DNA of 64,000 nt from Dankookia rubra (GCF_004355005.1 NZ_SMSJ01000005.1:62001-126000); one strand, 5' to 3'. Counted from the stretch's first letter, positions 53,400 to 63,152 are shown. Notes: generated by a model from the sequence alone, not told the origin. A program made the numbers and translations.

Positions 53400-54181
53400 G
53401 CGGCGGCCGGGGCCGCGGAGGCTGGCGCGGCGGCGCCGAGGGCATGGAACAGCACCGCCGCGGCCTGCGCCACGTTTAGGCTCTCGACCAGCCCGCTGCC
53501 GGGCAGGGTGATGCGGGCCTCGCAGGCCTCGAGCACCGGCGGCGACAGCCCCTCCTCCTCGTTGCCGAGGACGAGGGCGATGGGGCGGTCGCGCGGGATC
53601 GCCTCGGGCCGGGCGCCGCCGGCGGCGACGGCGGCCACCGTCAGAAAGCGGCCGCGCATGCCGCGCAGCAGGTTGGCCAGGTCGCGGGCGCGCAGCACCT
53701 CGAGGTGCTCGAGCCCGCCCTCGGCGGTGCGGAAGGCGGCGTCGGACAGGTCCGCCTGGCGCGGGTCGCCCGAGAGCAGCAGGGCGCGGGCGCCGAAGAA
53801 GGCGGCGGACCGGGCGATGGCGCCGAGGTTGTGCGGGTTGCCGATGCCGTCCAGCACCGGCAGGAAGGCGGCCTGCGGCAGGCCGGGCGGCAGGGCGTGG
53901 CCGGGCAGCGGCTCGGCGAAGCGGGCGACGGCGACTGCGCAGATGCCGCCATGGTGCTGGGTGCCGGCGATCCGGGCCAGCTCCTCCGGCGGCACCTCGC
54001 GGTAGGGCCGGCGGGTGCGGGCGAGGTGCTTGCAGAGCGGCCCCGCCAGCCGGCGCCATTCCTCCGTATAGAACAGCCGCAGCACCTGCTGCGGCCGGCG
54101 CAGGAAGAGCGCGCGCACCGGGGCCGGGCCGCAGATGCGGTTCGGGTCGGGCGGCCGGGGCAGGAAGGGCGCGTCAGGCAT
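53396..54181 (-). CDS. TrmH/SpoU-family RNA 2'-O-methyltransferase
   Basis: 261 residues from ATG 54181. The SPOUT fold is seen in PVLDGIGNPHNLGAIARSAAFFG near residue 119, VLGNEEEGLSPPVLEAC near 209 and LPGSGLVESLNVAQAAAVLFHAL near 230, the three TrmH motifs. The N-terminal part carries a substrate-binding domain (VRALFLRRPQQVLRLFYTEEW). It methylates tRNA or 23S rRNA; which RNA is not determined. The frame is open upstream to 54961, but that is antisense shadow. Confidence 0.9.
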   Translation of the reverse strand: MPDAPFLPRPPDPNRICGPAPVRALFLRRPQQVLRLFYTEEWRRLAGPLCKHLARTRRPYREVPPEELARIAGTQHHGGICAVAVARFAEPLPGHALPPGLPQAAFLPVLDGIGNPHNLGAIARSAAFFGARALLLSGDPRQADLSDAAFRTAEGGLEHLEVLRARDLANLLRGMRGRFLTVAAVAAGGARPEAIPRDRPIALVLGNEEEGLSPPVLEACEARITLPGSGLVESLNVAQAAAVLFHALGAAAPASAAPAAA

Positions 54182-54246
54182 GCGGGGTCGAGGGCATCCG
54201 GCGTTTATAGGCGTGTCGATCCATGTTGGCATCCGCGTTGCGCCGG

Positions 54247-54304
54247 CCAAGCGGCGGCTTGGGGCATGCCAGGCTGCGCCTCGGGGCATGCCAAGCGGCG
54301 GCAG
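54247..54304. repeat. 22-bp tandem repeat in the divergent gap
   Basis: Units begin at 54247, 54269 and 54291. The first and third open with CCAAGCGGCGGC, and the first two end in GGGGCATG. The tract lies between the minus-strand methyltransferase gene and the plus-strand DUF3237 gene. It contains palindromic GGCATGCC blocks. No protein use was seen. Confidence 0.6.
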
Positions 54305-54382
54305 AGCGGGGAGTGCGGCCAAGGACGGGCGGCCCGGGGGAGGCGCCGGCGGCGGCACGGTACGGAATCGGGAGGGCGCGAG

Positions 54383-54838
54383 ATGACGGCGGCGGGACTG
54401 GAGTTCATCGGTCAGGTCGAGGTCGCGGTGGGGCTGCCGCTGGTGGTCGGCGCCGGGCCGGCGGGCGAGCGCCGGATCGTGCCGATCCTCGGCGGGCAAG
54501 TGAGCGGGCCGCGGCTGGCCGGGGAGATCCTGGCCGGCGGGGCGGATTTCCAGGTGATCCGCCCGGACGGGGTGACCGAGATCGTCGCCCGCTACACGCT
54601 GCGCCTGGCGGACGGCGCGCTGGTCTACGTGGTCAACCGCGGCATCCGTCACGCGGCGCCGGAGGACATGGCGCGGCTGCTGCGGGGCGAGCCGGTGGCG
54701 CCGGAGCGGGTCTATTTCCGCACCGCCCCGGTCTTCGAGACGGCGGCGCCGCAACATGCCTGGCTGCACCGCAGCCTCTTCGTCGGGTTCGGCGAGCGCC
54801 GGCCGGACAGCGTGCTGGTGCGGATCCATGCCGTGTAG
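54383..54838 (+). CDS. DUF3237-family protein
   Basis: 151 residues with GGAGG upstream of ATG 54383. The family pattern is GLEFIGQVEVAVGLPLVVG at the start, RRIVPILGGQVSGPRLAGEIL near 30, GGADFQVIRPDGVTEIVARYTL near 52 and a C-terminal AWLHRSLFVGFGERRPDSV. DUF3237 folds as a small beta-barrel; its biochemical role is not known. It stands alone between the methyltransferase and kinase genes. Confidence 0.85.
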   Translation: MTAAGLEFIGQVEVAVGLPLVVGAGPAGERRIVPILGGQVSGPRLAGEILAGGADFQVIRPDGVTEIVARYTLRLADGALVYVVNRGIRHAAPEDMARLLRGEPVAPERVYFRTAPVFETAAPQHAWLHRSLFVGFGERRPDSVLVRIHAV

Positions 54839-55080
54839 CAAGGCCACCGGCAGTTTCGGGGGAGGCAGCGTCCCGGGGCTGCCGCTCGCAATGCCGCGTC
54901 CGTCCGATCCGGCGACGCGAAGTGACGGAGCGTGTCGTGACTTCAGCATGAAACGGCACAACCGGCGCGGTAGTTCACCGGAGTTGCGTTATCGCGAATT
55001 TTTTATATTCCATAGGAATGGATTGGTGGGCATCGGGTCTGGTAGGTTCTTGGCTCGGCAGATCGGCAGGATTGGCCAGG
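54839..55080. promoter_or_regulatory. AT-rich leader before the HWE kinase
   Basis: This gap is unusually AT-rich around 54985-55015, with TATATT at 55004-55009 as the best -10 candidate. No -35 lies at the right distance; TTGCGT at 54984 is only 14 bases away. An in-frame ATG at 55018 would lie just past a start site from this -10, so a leaderless start is possible. No ORF or RNA gene is supported in the rest of the gap. Confidence 0.3.
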
Positions 55081-57351
55081 ATGAATGGCTGCAACGCCGA
55101 TCGCACCGGTCCGGCGGAGTGGACGGTGTGGGAGAAGCAGGGCCTTGACCGGGCAACTGGTCGGGCCTTCGCCCCTCCGGGGCTCCACACCGTGCTCGCC
55201 GGGGCCTTCGGCCTGCTCGGGCTGCTGGCCGCGCTGGCGGCCTCCCTTGCCGTCGGCAACCTGGCCGATCGCCGGCTGCGGGCCGATATCGGCGCCGAAT
55301 TCGCCGCCACCGCCGAACGCGCCGCCGACCTGCTCGACCGCGGCCTCTTCGAGCGGCTGCGCGACATCCAGGTCGCCGCCTCGCTCGACACCATGCGCGA
55401 CCCGGCGGCGGGCCCCGCCGCCCGGCGCGCCGTGCTGCAGCGGCTGCACGAGACCTATCCCGACTACGCCATCCTGTTCTTCGTCGGCCCGGACGGCCGG
55501 ATGCTGGTCAGCAGCAGCGGGGCGCTCGAGGGCGCCGACGTTTCGCGCCGCGAATACTTCCTCGCGGGCCGCCGCGGCCCCTTCGTCGGGGAGGTGCATG
55601 ACGGCTTGCTGATGGCGGCCGCGCTCGGCCGGCCGGCCGACAACCCGCCGCGCTTCGTCGACCTCGCCGCGCCGGTGCAGGCGCCGGACGGCAGCCTGCT
55701 CGGCGTCGTCGTGGCGCATCTCTACTGGGAATGGGCGGAAGGCATCCAGCGCGACGTCATGGCGCCGGTGCTGGCCCGCCATCCCGGGGCCGAGGCGCTG
55801 ATCCTGGCGCGGGACGGCCAGGTGCTGCTCGGCCCGCCGGGGATGCCGCGGGCAGCGCCGCCGTGGCTCCCGGCCGCGATCGCCGCCGATCTCGCCGCCG
55901 GGCGCGGCGGCAGCCGGGTCGAGCCGGCGATGGCGGCGAGCGCGCAACTGGTCGGCTATGCGCCGACCGGGGGACACCGCGACTACCACGGGCTCGGCTG
56001 GTCCGTCCTGGTGCGGCGGGACGCGGCGGCGGCCTTCGCCCCGGCGCGGCAGCTGGCGGGGCAGGTCATGCTCTGGGGGCTGGCCGCCACCGCCCTGGCT
56101 GCGGCGCTCGGCTGGCTGCTGGCCGGGATCATCGCCCGCCCGCTGGTCGAGCTCTGCGAGGCCGCCGGGCGGCTGCAGCGGGACCCCAGCGCCGTGGTGC
56201 CGCCCGGCCGCGGGGCGCGGGAGGTGGTCTCGCTCGCCGGCGCCATCGCCGCGCTGGTCGAGGCACTGCGCGGGCGGGAGGCGGCGCTGCGCGACGGCGC
56301 GGCGCGGCTCCGGCTCGCCACCGAGGGCGCCGGCCTCGCCGCCTGGGAACTCGATCTCGGCTCCGGCCTCCTTACCCGCTCGCCGCGGCACGACCTGATC
56401 TTCGGCCAGGCCGGGCCGCTGGCGGAGTGGCGCCTCGCCGACAGCCTCCGCCACGTGGTGCCGGAGGACCGCGACGCCGTCGCGCGGGGCTTCGCCGCGG
56501 CGGTGGCCGGGGGCGCGGAATGGCGCTGCGAGTGCCGCATCCGCCGCGCCGGGGATACCGAGCCGCGCTGGGTTTCCTGGCGCGGAGCGCCGGTGAGGGA
56601 ACCTGGCGGAGCGCCGGTGAGGGAAGCGGGCGGCGCGGGGCGGCGCTATGCCGGAGTGGTCGAGGACATCACCGACCGGAAGGCGGGCGAGCGCGCGCTG
56701 GAGCTGCTGGTGCGCGAGCTGGACCACCGGGTGAAGAACCAGTTCGCCGTCTTCGACGGTCTGGTCCAGTTCACCGCGCGCGGCGCCGCCGACGTGCCCG
56801 GCATGGCCGCGGCGCTGCGCGGCCGGGTGATTGCCCTGGCCCTGGCGCATGACCTAGTGCGGGAGGCCGCGGGCAGCGGCCCGAACCGCGGCCTGCGCCC
56901 GACCCGGCTGGCCGCCCTGGCCGAGGCGGTGCTCGGCCCCTTCGGCACCGCCCGGGCGGAGGCGGAGGAGACGCCGGGGGCGGCCAGCTACGGGGGCGGG
57001 CGCATCGCGCTGTGCGGGCCGCCGGTCAGCATCGGCCCGACCGCCGCCGCGGCGCTGGCCCTGGCGCTGCACGAGCTGGCCACCAATGCGGCGAAGCACG
57101 GCGCGCTGTCCCGGCCGCAGGGAAGGGTCGCGCTGAGCTGGGAGGACGCTGCCCCGGGAGGCATCCGCCTGGTCTGGCGCGAGACCGGCGGCCCCGTGCT
57201 CGCCGACGCGCCGGAGCGGCGCGGCTTCGGCTCGACGCTGATCCGGCAGAGCGTGGCGCACCAGCTCGGCGGCCAGGTGCGCTTCGACTGGTCGGACCCG
57301 GACGGGCTGGCCGTGCGCCTGGAATGCGCGAGGGAACGACTGGCGCGCTGA
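55081..57351 (+). CDS. HWE-family histidine kinase with double CACHE-like sensor, HAMP and PAS
   Basis: 756 residues from ATG 55081 (ATG 55018 adds 21 residues). A membrane segment near residue 37 and another near 330 flank a periplasmic CACHE-like sensor (YPDYAILFFVGPDGRMLVSS, SRREYFLAGR). HAMP and PAS domains follow (residues about 345-530), with an 8-residue duplication GAPVRE(P/A)GG near 505. The phosphoacceptor is H549 in LVRELDHRVKNQFAV, of the HisKA_2/HWE type, and the ATPase domain has LHELATNAAKHGALS. It is an orphan kinase with no adjacent regulator; the lone receiver at 45716 is one candidate partner. Confidence 0.9.
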   Translation: MNGCNADRTGPAEWTVWEKQGLDRATGRAFAPPGLHTVLAGAFGLLGLLAALAASLAVGNLADRRLRADIGAEFAATAERAADLLDRGLFERLRDIQVAASLDTMRDPAAGPAARRAVLQRLHETYPDYAILFFVGPDGRMLVSSSGALEGADVSRREYFLAGRRGPFVGEVHDGLLMAAALGRPADNPPRFVDLAAPVQAPDGSLLGVVVAHLYWEWAEGIQRDVMAPVLARHPGAEALILARDGQVLLGPPGMPRAAPPWLPAAIAADLAAGRGGSRVEPAMAASAQLVGYAPTGGHRDYHGLGWSVLVRRDAAAAFAPARQLAGQVMLWGLAATALAAALGWLLAGIIARPLVELCEAAGRLQRDPSAVVPPGRGAREVVSLAGAIAALVEALRGREAALRDGAARLRLATEGAGLAAWELDLGSGLLTRSPRHDLIFGQAGPLAEWRLADSLRHVVPEDRDAVARGFAAAVAGGAEWRCECRIRRAGDTEPRWVSWRGAPVREPGGAPVREAGGAGRRYAGVVEDITDRKAGERALELLVRELDHRVKNQFAVFDGLVQFTARGAADVPGMAAALRGRVIALALAHDLVREAAGSGPNRGLRPTRLAALAEAVLGPFGTARAEAEETPGAASYGGGRIALCGPPVSIGPTAAAALALALHELATNAAKHGALSRPQGRVALSWEDAAPGGIRLVWRETGGPVLADAPERRGFGSTLIRQSVAHQLGGQVRFDWSDPDGLAVRLECARERLAR

Positions 57352-57365
57352 CGCCGGGGGCGCGG

Positions 57366-58352
57366 CTACTCGATCGCCTTGAAGCCGGTGGCCCGCACCA
57401 CCTCGGCCCAGCGGGCGCGCTCGGCGGTCATCGTCGCGGCGAAGGCGGCGCTGCCGGCCGCGGCGGGGCGGAAGCCGGCCTCCTGCAGCTTCGCCACCAG
57501 GGCGGGCGCGGCGAGGGCGCGCAGCACCGCGGCCTCGAGCGCCGCCAGCACCGGGGCGGGCGTCGCGGCCGGCGCCACCAGGCCGAACCAGGCGCTGAAG
57601 CCCAAGGCCGGCTGGCCGAGCTCGGCCATGGTCGGCACCCCCGGCAGCACCGGGGACCGCGCCGGGCCGGTCACCGCCAGCGCCTTCAGCCGGCCGGCCT
57701 TCACGTGCGGCGCCACCACCGCGACGGTGCCGAACATGCCCTGCACCGTGCCGTTCAGCACCGCGCCCATGGCATCGCCGGTCGAGCGGAAATGCACCGG
57801 CTCCACCGCCAGGCCGGTCGCCTGGCCCAACATGGCGGCGCCGAAATGCCCGGGCGTGCCGGCGCCGAAGGTGCCCATGGAGAGCTGCCGCTGCGCGCGG
57901 CCCCAGGCGAGGTAGCCGGCGAAGTCGTCCACCGGCAGCGCGGCGGGCACGACGAAGCCGAAATCGGCCGCGGCCAGCTCGGCGACCGCGGCGAAATCGC
58001 GCGCGGGGTCGTAGGGCAGCTTGGCATAGGTGCTGGGCGCCATGGCCAGCTGGCCGACCTCGCCCAGCAGCAGCGCGGTGCCGTCGGCGGGGGCGGTCCT
58101 CGCCACCTCCTGCGCCGCGATCAGCCCGCCGGCGCCGGGCCGGTTGTCGACGACAACGCCGGCCGGCAGGGCATCCTTCAGCGCCTCGGCGACCAGCCGG
58201 GCGAGCACGTCCGGCCCGCTGCCCGCAGCGAAGCCGAGCACCAGGCGCAGCGGCCGGTCGGGCAGCGCGGCGCGGGCCGCGCCGGGGGAGGCAAGCGGCA
58301 GCAGGGCGGCGCCGGCCAGCAGGGCGCGGCGGCCGGCGATGCGCGTGGTCAT
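57366..58352 (-). CDS. Tripartite tricarboxylate transporter substrate-binding protein (Bug/TctC)
   Basis: 328 residues from ATG 58352. The signal ends GAARAALP, followed by LPDRPLRLVLGFAAGSGPDV, DNRPGAGGLIAAQEV and VHFRSTGDAMGAVLNG near 184. It is the fourth orphan Bug protein. It lies downstream of a 2-hydroxyacid dehydrogenase gene on the same strand with a repeat-filled gap between, so the dehydrogenase may act on the imported acid, which is inference. Confidence 0.9.
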   Translation of the reverse strand: MTTRIAGRRALLAGAALLPLASPGAARAALPDRPLRLVLGFAAGSGPDVLARLVAEALKDALPAGVVVDNRPGAGGLIAAQEVARTAPADGTALLLGEVGQLAMAPSTYAKLPYDPARDFAAVAELAAADFGFVVPAALPVDDFAGYLAWGRAQRQLSMGTFGAGTPGHFGAAMLGQATGLAVEPVHFRSTGDAMGAVLNGTVQGMFGTVAVVAPHVKAGRLKALAVTGPARSPVLPGVPTMAELGQPALGFSAWFGLVAPAATPAPVLAALEAAVLRALAAPALVAKLQEAGFRPAAAGSAAFAATMTAERARWAEVVRATGFKAIE

Positions 58353-58415
58353 GGATGCGTCTCCCCGGGGCCCCAGGCGGGGCGTTGCGCCGCCGGCGTA
58401 CCGAAGCGCCCCGCC

Positions 58416-58520
58416 GCGGTCAACGCGGCGGGCTTGCCACCACGGCGCGGTCAACGCGGCGGGGCTCGCCACCACGGCGCGGTCAAGGCGGCGGGCTCGC
58501 CGCCACGGCGTGGTCGAGCC
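58416..58520. repeat. 31-32-bp tandem repeat, over three units
   Basis: Units begin at 58416, 58447, 58479 and 58510. The shared core is GCGGTCAACGCGGCGGGCT, then GCC(A/G)CCACGGC. The last unit is partial and diverged, and runs up to the stop codon of the 2-hydroxyacid dehydrogenase gene at 58522. The tract lies in the gap between that gene and the Bug gene. Its symmetry does not suggest coding. Confidence 0.75.
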
Positions 58521-58521
58521 G

Positions 58522-59454
58522 TCAGCACATCGCCAGCGCGACCAGCACCCGCGCGGCGATCAGGGAGGAGACGCGGGCATTGCTTTCGATCGTGGCGCCG
58601 GCGATGTGCGGGGTCAGCAGCAGGTTGGGCACGCCGGCCAGCACCGAGCCGGCCGGCAGCGGCTCGACCTCGAAGACATCGAGCGCGGCGCCGCCGAGCC
58701 GGCCCTCGCGCAGCGCCGCGGCCAGCGCCGCCTCCTCCACCACCCCGCCGCGGGCGGCGTTCACCAGCACCGCATCCGGCTTCATCAAGGCCAGCTGCGG
58801 CGCCGAGAGCAGGCCATGCGTCCCCGGCCCCAGCGGCACGTGCAGCGTCACCGCATCGGCGCGGGACAGCAGTTCCTCGAGCCCCACCATCTCGGTCTTC
58901 GTCTCGGACCAGTCGGCATGGGTGGCGGAGATCAGCGGGTCATGGCCGAGGATGCGCATGCGGAAGGCATCCGCCAGCCTGGCGACGCGGCGGCCGATAT
59001 CGCCGAAGCCGATGATGCCGAGCGTCTTGCCCGCCATCTCCCGGCCGCCGATCAGCCGCTCGCGCGGCCAGCCGCCGGCTGCCACCTCCGCGGTCGCACC
59101 GTAGGCGCCGCGCAGCAGCGTGCCGATCGCCAGCAGGACGTATTCGGCCACCGAATCGGCATTGGCGCCGGAGGCCGGGATGACGTCGATCTCCCGGGAA
59201 CGGCAGGCGGCCAGGTCGATGTTGTAGAGCCCGACGCCGAGCCGGCCGAGCACCTTGAGGCCGGGTGCGGCGGCGAGCAGCTCGGCATCCACCCGGGTCT
59301 GGTTGCGGACGATCAGCGCCCGGGCATCGGCCAGCGCGGCCCGCAGCGCGGCCGGGTCCTCGAACAGCCGAGGGTCGTAGAGCGTCGGCTGGGCCGCGCG
59401 GAGGCTCTCGACCGCGGCCTCCTCCATGAACTCGGCGATCACGATCTGGCCCAT
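58522..59454 (-). CDS. D-2-hydroxyacid dehydrogenase
   Basis: 310 residues from ATG 59454. The NAD-binding motif GIIGFGDIGRRVARLADAF lies near residue 148. Catalytic Arg is in VLVNAARGGVVEEAALAAAL near 232, Glu in DVFEVEPLP near 259, and His in LLTPHIAGAT near 281. It reduces or oxidises a 2-keto/2-hydroxy acid; a phosphoglycerate dehydrogenase role is possible but the short form favours hydroxypyruvate, glyoxylate or lactate-like substrates. Upstream frame to 59517 was not used. Confidence 0.9.
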   Translation of the reverse strand: MGQIVIAEFMEEAAVESLRAAQPTLYDPRLFEDPAALRAALADARALIVRNQTRVDAELLAAAPGLKVLGRLGVGLYNIDLAACRSREIDVIPASGANADSVAEYVLLAIGTLLRGAYGATAEVAAGGWPRERLIGGREMAGKTLGIIGFGDIGRRVARLADAFRMRILGHDPLISATHADWSETKTEMVGLEELLSRADAVTLHVPLGPGTHGLLSAPQLALMKPDAVLVNAARGGVVEEAALAAALREGRLGGAALDVFEVEPLPAGSVLAGVPNLLLTPHIAGATIESNARVSSLIAARVLVALAMC

Positions 59455-59613
59455 GCCGTGGCTCTTCCCGCGTTCCGGCCCACCGAAGCGGGTGGCGCCG
59501 GCAGTCCTGTCCCGCATTGCATATAGGCCGAGCGACGTGGCGGGGCACAGGGCTGCGTGCAGATGCGGCGCGGATTGGCGCGACGGATGCGAGACGCCGG
59601 ACTTGGCGGAGGC

Positions 59614-59811
59614 GCGCCGCGAAGCCGCCCGCTCACGCGACCGGCAGCGTCATCCAGATGCAGGACGCGCCGCGAAGCCGCTCGCTCACGCGACCGGCAG
59701 CGTCATCCAGATGCAGGACGCGCCGCAAAGCCGCTCGCTCACGCGACCGGCAGCGTCATCCAGATGCAGGACGCGCCGCAAAGCCGCTCGCTCACGCGAC
59801 CGGCAGCGTCA
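59614..59811. repeat. 53-bp tandem repeat spanning the chvG stop codon
   Basis: Units begin at 59614, 59667, 59720 and 59773 with a period of exactly 53 bases. The last (partial) unit contains the chvG stop and its last codons, and the three other units carry copies of that 3' end (CTCACGCGACCGGCAGCGTCA). Each unit also has GCGTC and GACGC arms 12 bases apart, a possible small hairpin. Units differ at only a few positions (GCGAAG or GCAAAG). The period is not a multiple of three. Confidence 0.85.
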
Positions 59812-61465
59812 CGATGAACCGCGCCCCGGTCACCTTGCCCGCCGCGTCCCGGCGGTTCTCGGCGGCGATGCGGCCGCGCAGGCCCTCGACGATCTGCCGG
59901 CAGATCGAAAGCCCCAGGCCGGAATGCTGGCCGAAGCGCTCGCCGCTGGGACGCTCGGAATAGAAGCGCTCGAAGATGCCCTCAAGCTTGGCCTCGGGGA
60001 TGCCCGGCCCCTCGTCCTCCACCACCACCTCGACCATTGCCCCGGCCGGGCGGGCGCGGACGAAGACGCGGCCGCGTTCCGGGCTGAAGGACAGCGCGTT
60101 GCCCAGCAGGTTGCGCAGCACCTGCACCACCCGCCCCTCGACGCCGCGCACCACCAGTCCCTCGGCCGGCGCCTCCAGCACCACCGTGGGGTCGTCCTCC
60201 TTCCGCGTCGCCTGGTGCAGCTCGGCCAGCGTCGAGAGGATCGGCGCGATGTCGACCGGCACGGCGACGGTGCGCGACAGCTCGGCATCGACGCGCGAGC
60301 TGTCGGAGATGTCGGCGATCAGCCGGTCCATCCGCACCGCATCCTCGGCGATGATCGCCAGTAGCCGGTTGCGCTGCTCGGGGTTCTCGATCCGCCGCAG
60401 CGTCTCGATCGCGCTGCGGACGCTGGTCAGCGGGTTGCGGAGCTCATGCGCCACGTCGGCCGCGAAGCGCTCGTTGGTGTCGATCCGGGCCCAAAGCGCG
60501 CGCGCCGCGGATTGCAGGTCGCGCGCCAGGATGCCGATCTCGTCCTCCCGCGCCAGCAGCGTGGGCGGCACGCTGCCGCTGCGGCCCTCGCCCTGGCGCA
60601 TGGCGGCGGCCGAGCCCGCCAGCTGCATGATGGGGTTGGCCAGCGTCTGCGCGAGGTAGAAGGACAGCGCCACCGTCAGCGCCAGCGCCACCCCGAAGAT
60701 GCCGAGCACGCTGGCCCTGATCTCGAACAGCCGCTGGTCGACCTCGCGCGCCTCCCGCGTCAGCAGCACGATGCCGACCGACTGGTTGCCGCGCCGGGCC
60801 GGCTCGGCGACGCTCACCAGCAGGCGGCCATCGGCGGTGCGGCGGATATAGGGGGTGACGCCGCCCTCCAGCGCCAGGCGCAGTTCCTCCCGCCGGTCGG
60901 GGCCGAGATTGGGCTGCCAGTCGAAGGAGGGCGCGTCGGGGTTCACGTCGACCTCGACATCCGGCCGGCTGCCGCGCGGCACCACCGAGAGCACCCGGTC
61001 GTAGAGGCCGGAGACGGTCATCGAGAAGGCGCCGCGCGGCTCGGGCGGGGCCAGCGGCTCGGTCACCACCGCGCCGCCGGCGCCGTCCCGCACCCGGCTG
61101 TCGGCGACGACCAGGCCGGTATTGTCGAAGAGCCGCGCCTGGGTATTCGGGGACGGGTCGACCAGCCGGCGCAGCAGCGGCCGCGCCGCTTCCGGCACCA
61201 GCACGGCGCGGTCGTCCTGCAGCCGCGTCGCGGCCTCGGCGATGGCGCCGGCATAGATGCGGGCCTGGGTGCGCATCGCCTCGACCTCGGCCGCCAGCAG
61301 CCCGTTCTGGTACTGGTCGAGGTAGAGCATGGCAGCCGCCAGCAGGGCCGGCGGCAGGACGTTCAGCAGCAGGATGCGGCGCAGCAGGGGCGAGACCCAG
61401 CGGCGGCGCGGCGGCGCGACGGCGGCCTGGGCGGCGGTCTCGGGCGGCAGGCCGATATCGGGCAT
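59792..61465 (-). CDS. chvG: ChvG-type sensor histidine kinase
   Basis: 557 residues. Two membrane segments (near residues 30-48 and 250-270) flank a periplasmic sensor domain with VTEPLAPPEPRG near 135. HAMP follows, then the H-box with H340 in FAADVAHELRNPLTSVRS, and the ATPase N, G1 and G2 boxes NLLGNALSFSPERG, VEDEGPGIPEAK and GQHSGLGLSICRQIVEGL. It pairs with the ChvI regulator encoded upstream. In rhizobia this system controls envelope and acid-stress genes. Its stop codon lies in a tandem repeat. Confidence 0.93.
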   Translation of the reverse strand: MPDIGLPPETAAQAAVAPPRRRWVSPLLRRILLLNVLPPALLAAAMLYLDQYQNGLLAAEVEAMRTQARIYAGAIAEAATRLQDDRAVLVPEAARPLLRRLVDPSPNTQARLFDNTGLVVADSRVRDGAGGAVVTEPLAPPEPRGAFSMTVSGLYDRVLSVVPRGSRPDVEVDVNPDAPSFDWQPNLGPDRREELRLALEGGVTPYIRRTADGRLLVSVAEPARRGNQSVGIVLLTREAREVDQRLFEIRASVLGIFGVALALTVALSFYLAQTLANPIMQLAGSAAAMRQGEGRSGSVPPTLLAREDEIGILARDLQSAARALWARIDTNERFAADVAHELRNPLTSVRSAIETLRRIENPEQRNRLLAIIAEDAVRMDRLIADISDSSRVDAELSRTVAVPVDIAPILSTLAELHQATRKEDDPTVVLEAPAEGLVVRGVEGRVVQVLRNLLGNALSFSPERGRVFVRARPAGAMVEVVVEDEGPGIPEAKLEGIFERFYSERPSGERFGQHSGLGLSICRQIVEGLRGRIAAENRRDAAGKVTGARFIVTLPVA

Positions 61466-61597
61466 GGGGGTTCCTGCGCCGGGGTCAAAGGGCGGCGACG
61501 GCCGATCCGTCCTGGCATAGCACGGCCGCGGCCGGGGCGATGCCTGGCGCGGGTGCGGGCGAGCGAAGGCGCAGGCGGGGGCGCCGTTCTCCCGGCC

Positions 61598-62299
<702 letters not shown>

Positions 62300-62394
62300 G
62301 CGTTGCTCTCCACCGGGACTGGCCCGGCCTGTCGTCGAGGCAGGATGGCACCACATATGGTGCGGGATTGTGGCGCAACCCGGACGGGAGCGAG

Positions 62395-63120
62395 ATGGTG
62401 ACCGACAACCCGGCTTTCGAGGCACGCTGCCTGGTCCGCGGCGCCGCCTCGGCCACCCTGGCCACCCAGGCCGCAGGCCAGCCCTTTGCCAGCCTGGTGA
62501 CCCCGGCCGCCGCCGGCGACCTCTCGGTCCTGCTGCTGCTCTCGTCCCTGTCCGAGCATACCCGCCAGCTCCGGGCGGAGCCGCGCTGCGCCCTTCTGTT
62601 CCAGGGCCAGGCCGCCGAGGCCAATCCGCAGACCGCGCCGCGGGTGACGCTGACCGGCCTGGCCGCCCCGGTGCCGGAGGCCGAGGTGCCGGGGCTGAAG
62701 GCGCGCTTCCTGGCGAAGCACCCCTATGCCGCGCTCTACGCCGATTTCGGCGATTTCGCGTTGTGGCGGATCACCCCCGCCGCCGCCCAGCTGGTCGGCG
62801 GCTTCGCCCGGGCGCTCAGGCTGCGCGGCGCCGACCTGCTGCCCGACCCGACGGCGGTCGCCGCCCTGGCGGCGGCCGAGCGGGACATCCTCGACCACAT
62901 GAATGCCGGTCATGCGGCGGCCCTGGCGGCGATCGCCGCGGCGCTGCCGGGCGGCGGGCCGGGTGGCTGGCGGATGGTGGCGCTGGACCCGGACGGGGCC
63001 GACCTGGGGTTCGGCGAGCGGGTGCTTCGCCTTAATTTCAGTGCCCCGGCGGCCGATCCGGCTGCAGTCCGCGCTGAGTTGATTCGCGCTTCCCAGGAGG
63101 CTCGGCCAGGATCGGCATGA
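62395..63120 (+). CDS. HugZ-like pyridoxamine-phosphate-oxidase-fold protein
   Basis: 241 residues from ATG 62395. The split-barrel domain has [23 protein letters not shown] near residue 10, [14 protein letters not shown] near 61 and [22 protein letters not shown] near 104. The C-terminal DUF2470-like part has [20 protein letters not shown] near 162. This architecture is that of HugZ-type haem-binding or haem-degrading proteins. A role in haem handling is likely but unproven; it lies between the ChvI and pckA genes. Confidence 0.85.
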   Translation: MVTDNPAFEARCLVRGAASATLATQAAGQPFASLVTPAAAGDLSVLLLLSSLSEHTRQLRAEPRCALLFQGQAAEANPQTAPRVTLTGLAAPVPEAEVPGLKARFLAKHPYAALYADFGDFALWRITPAAAQLVGGFARALRLRGADLLPDPTAVAALAAAERDILDHMNAGHAAALAAIAAALPGGGPGGWRMVALDPDGADLGFGERVLRLNFSAPAADPAAVRAELIRASQEARPGSA

Positions 63121-63152
63121 CTTCCGGTTGCAAAACCCGGCATCCTGCCCCT

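Noticed and set aside
54984-55009. Ordinary sigma-70 promoter TTGCGT with TATATT
   Set aside because: The spacer is only 14 bases; kept only as an AT-rich tentative region.
58416-59811. CRISPR array
   Set aside because: The repeats are contiguous with no unique spacers, and no cas gene is present.
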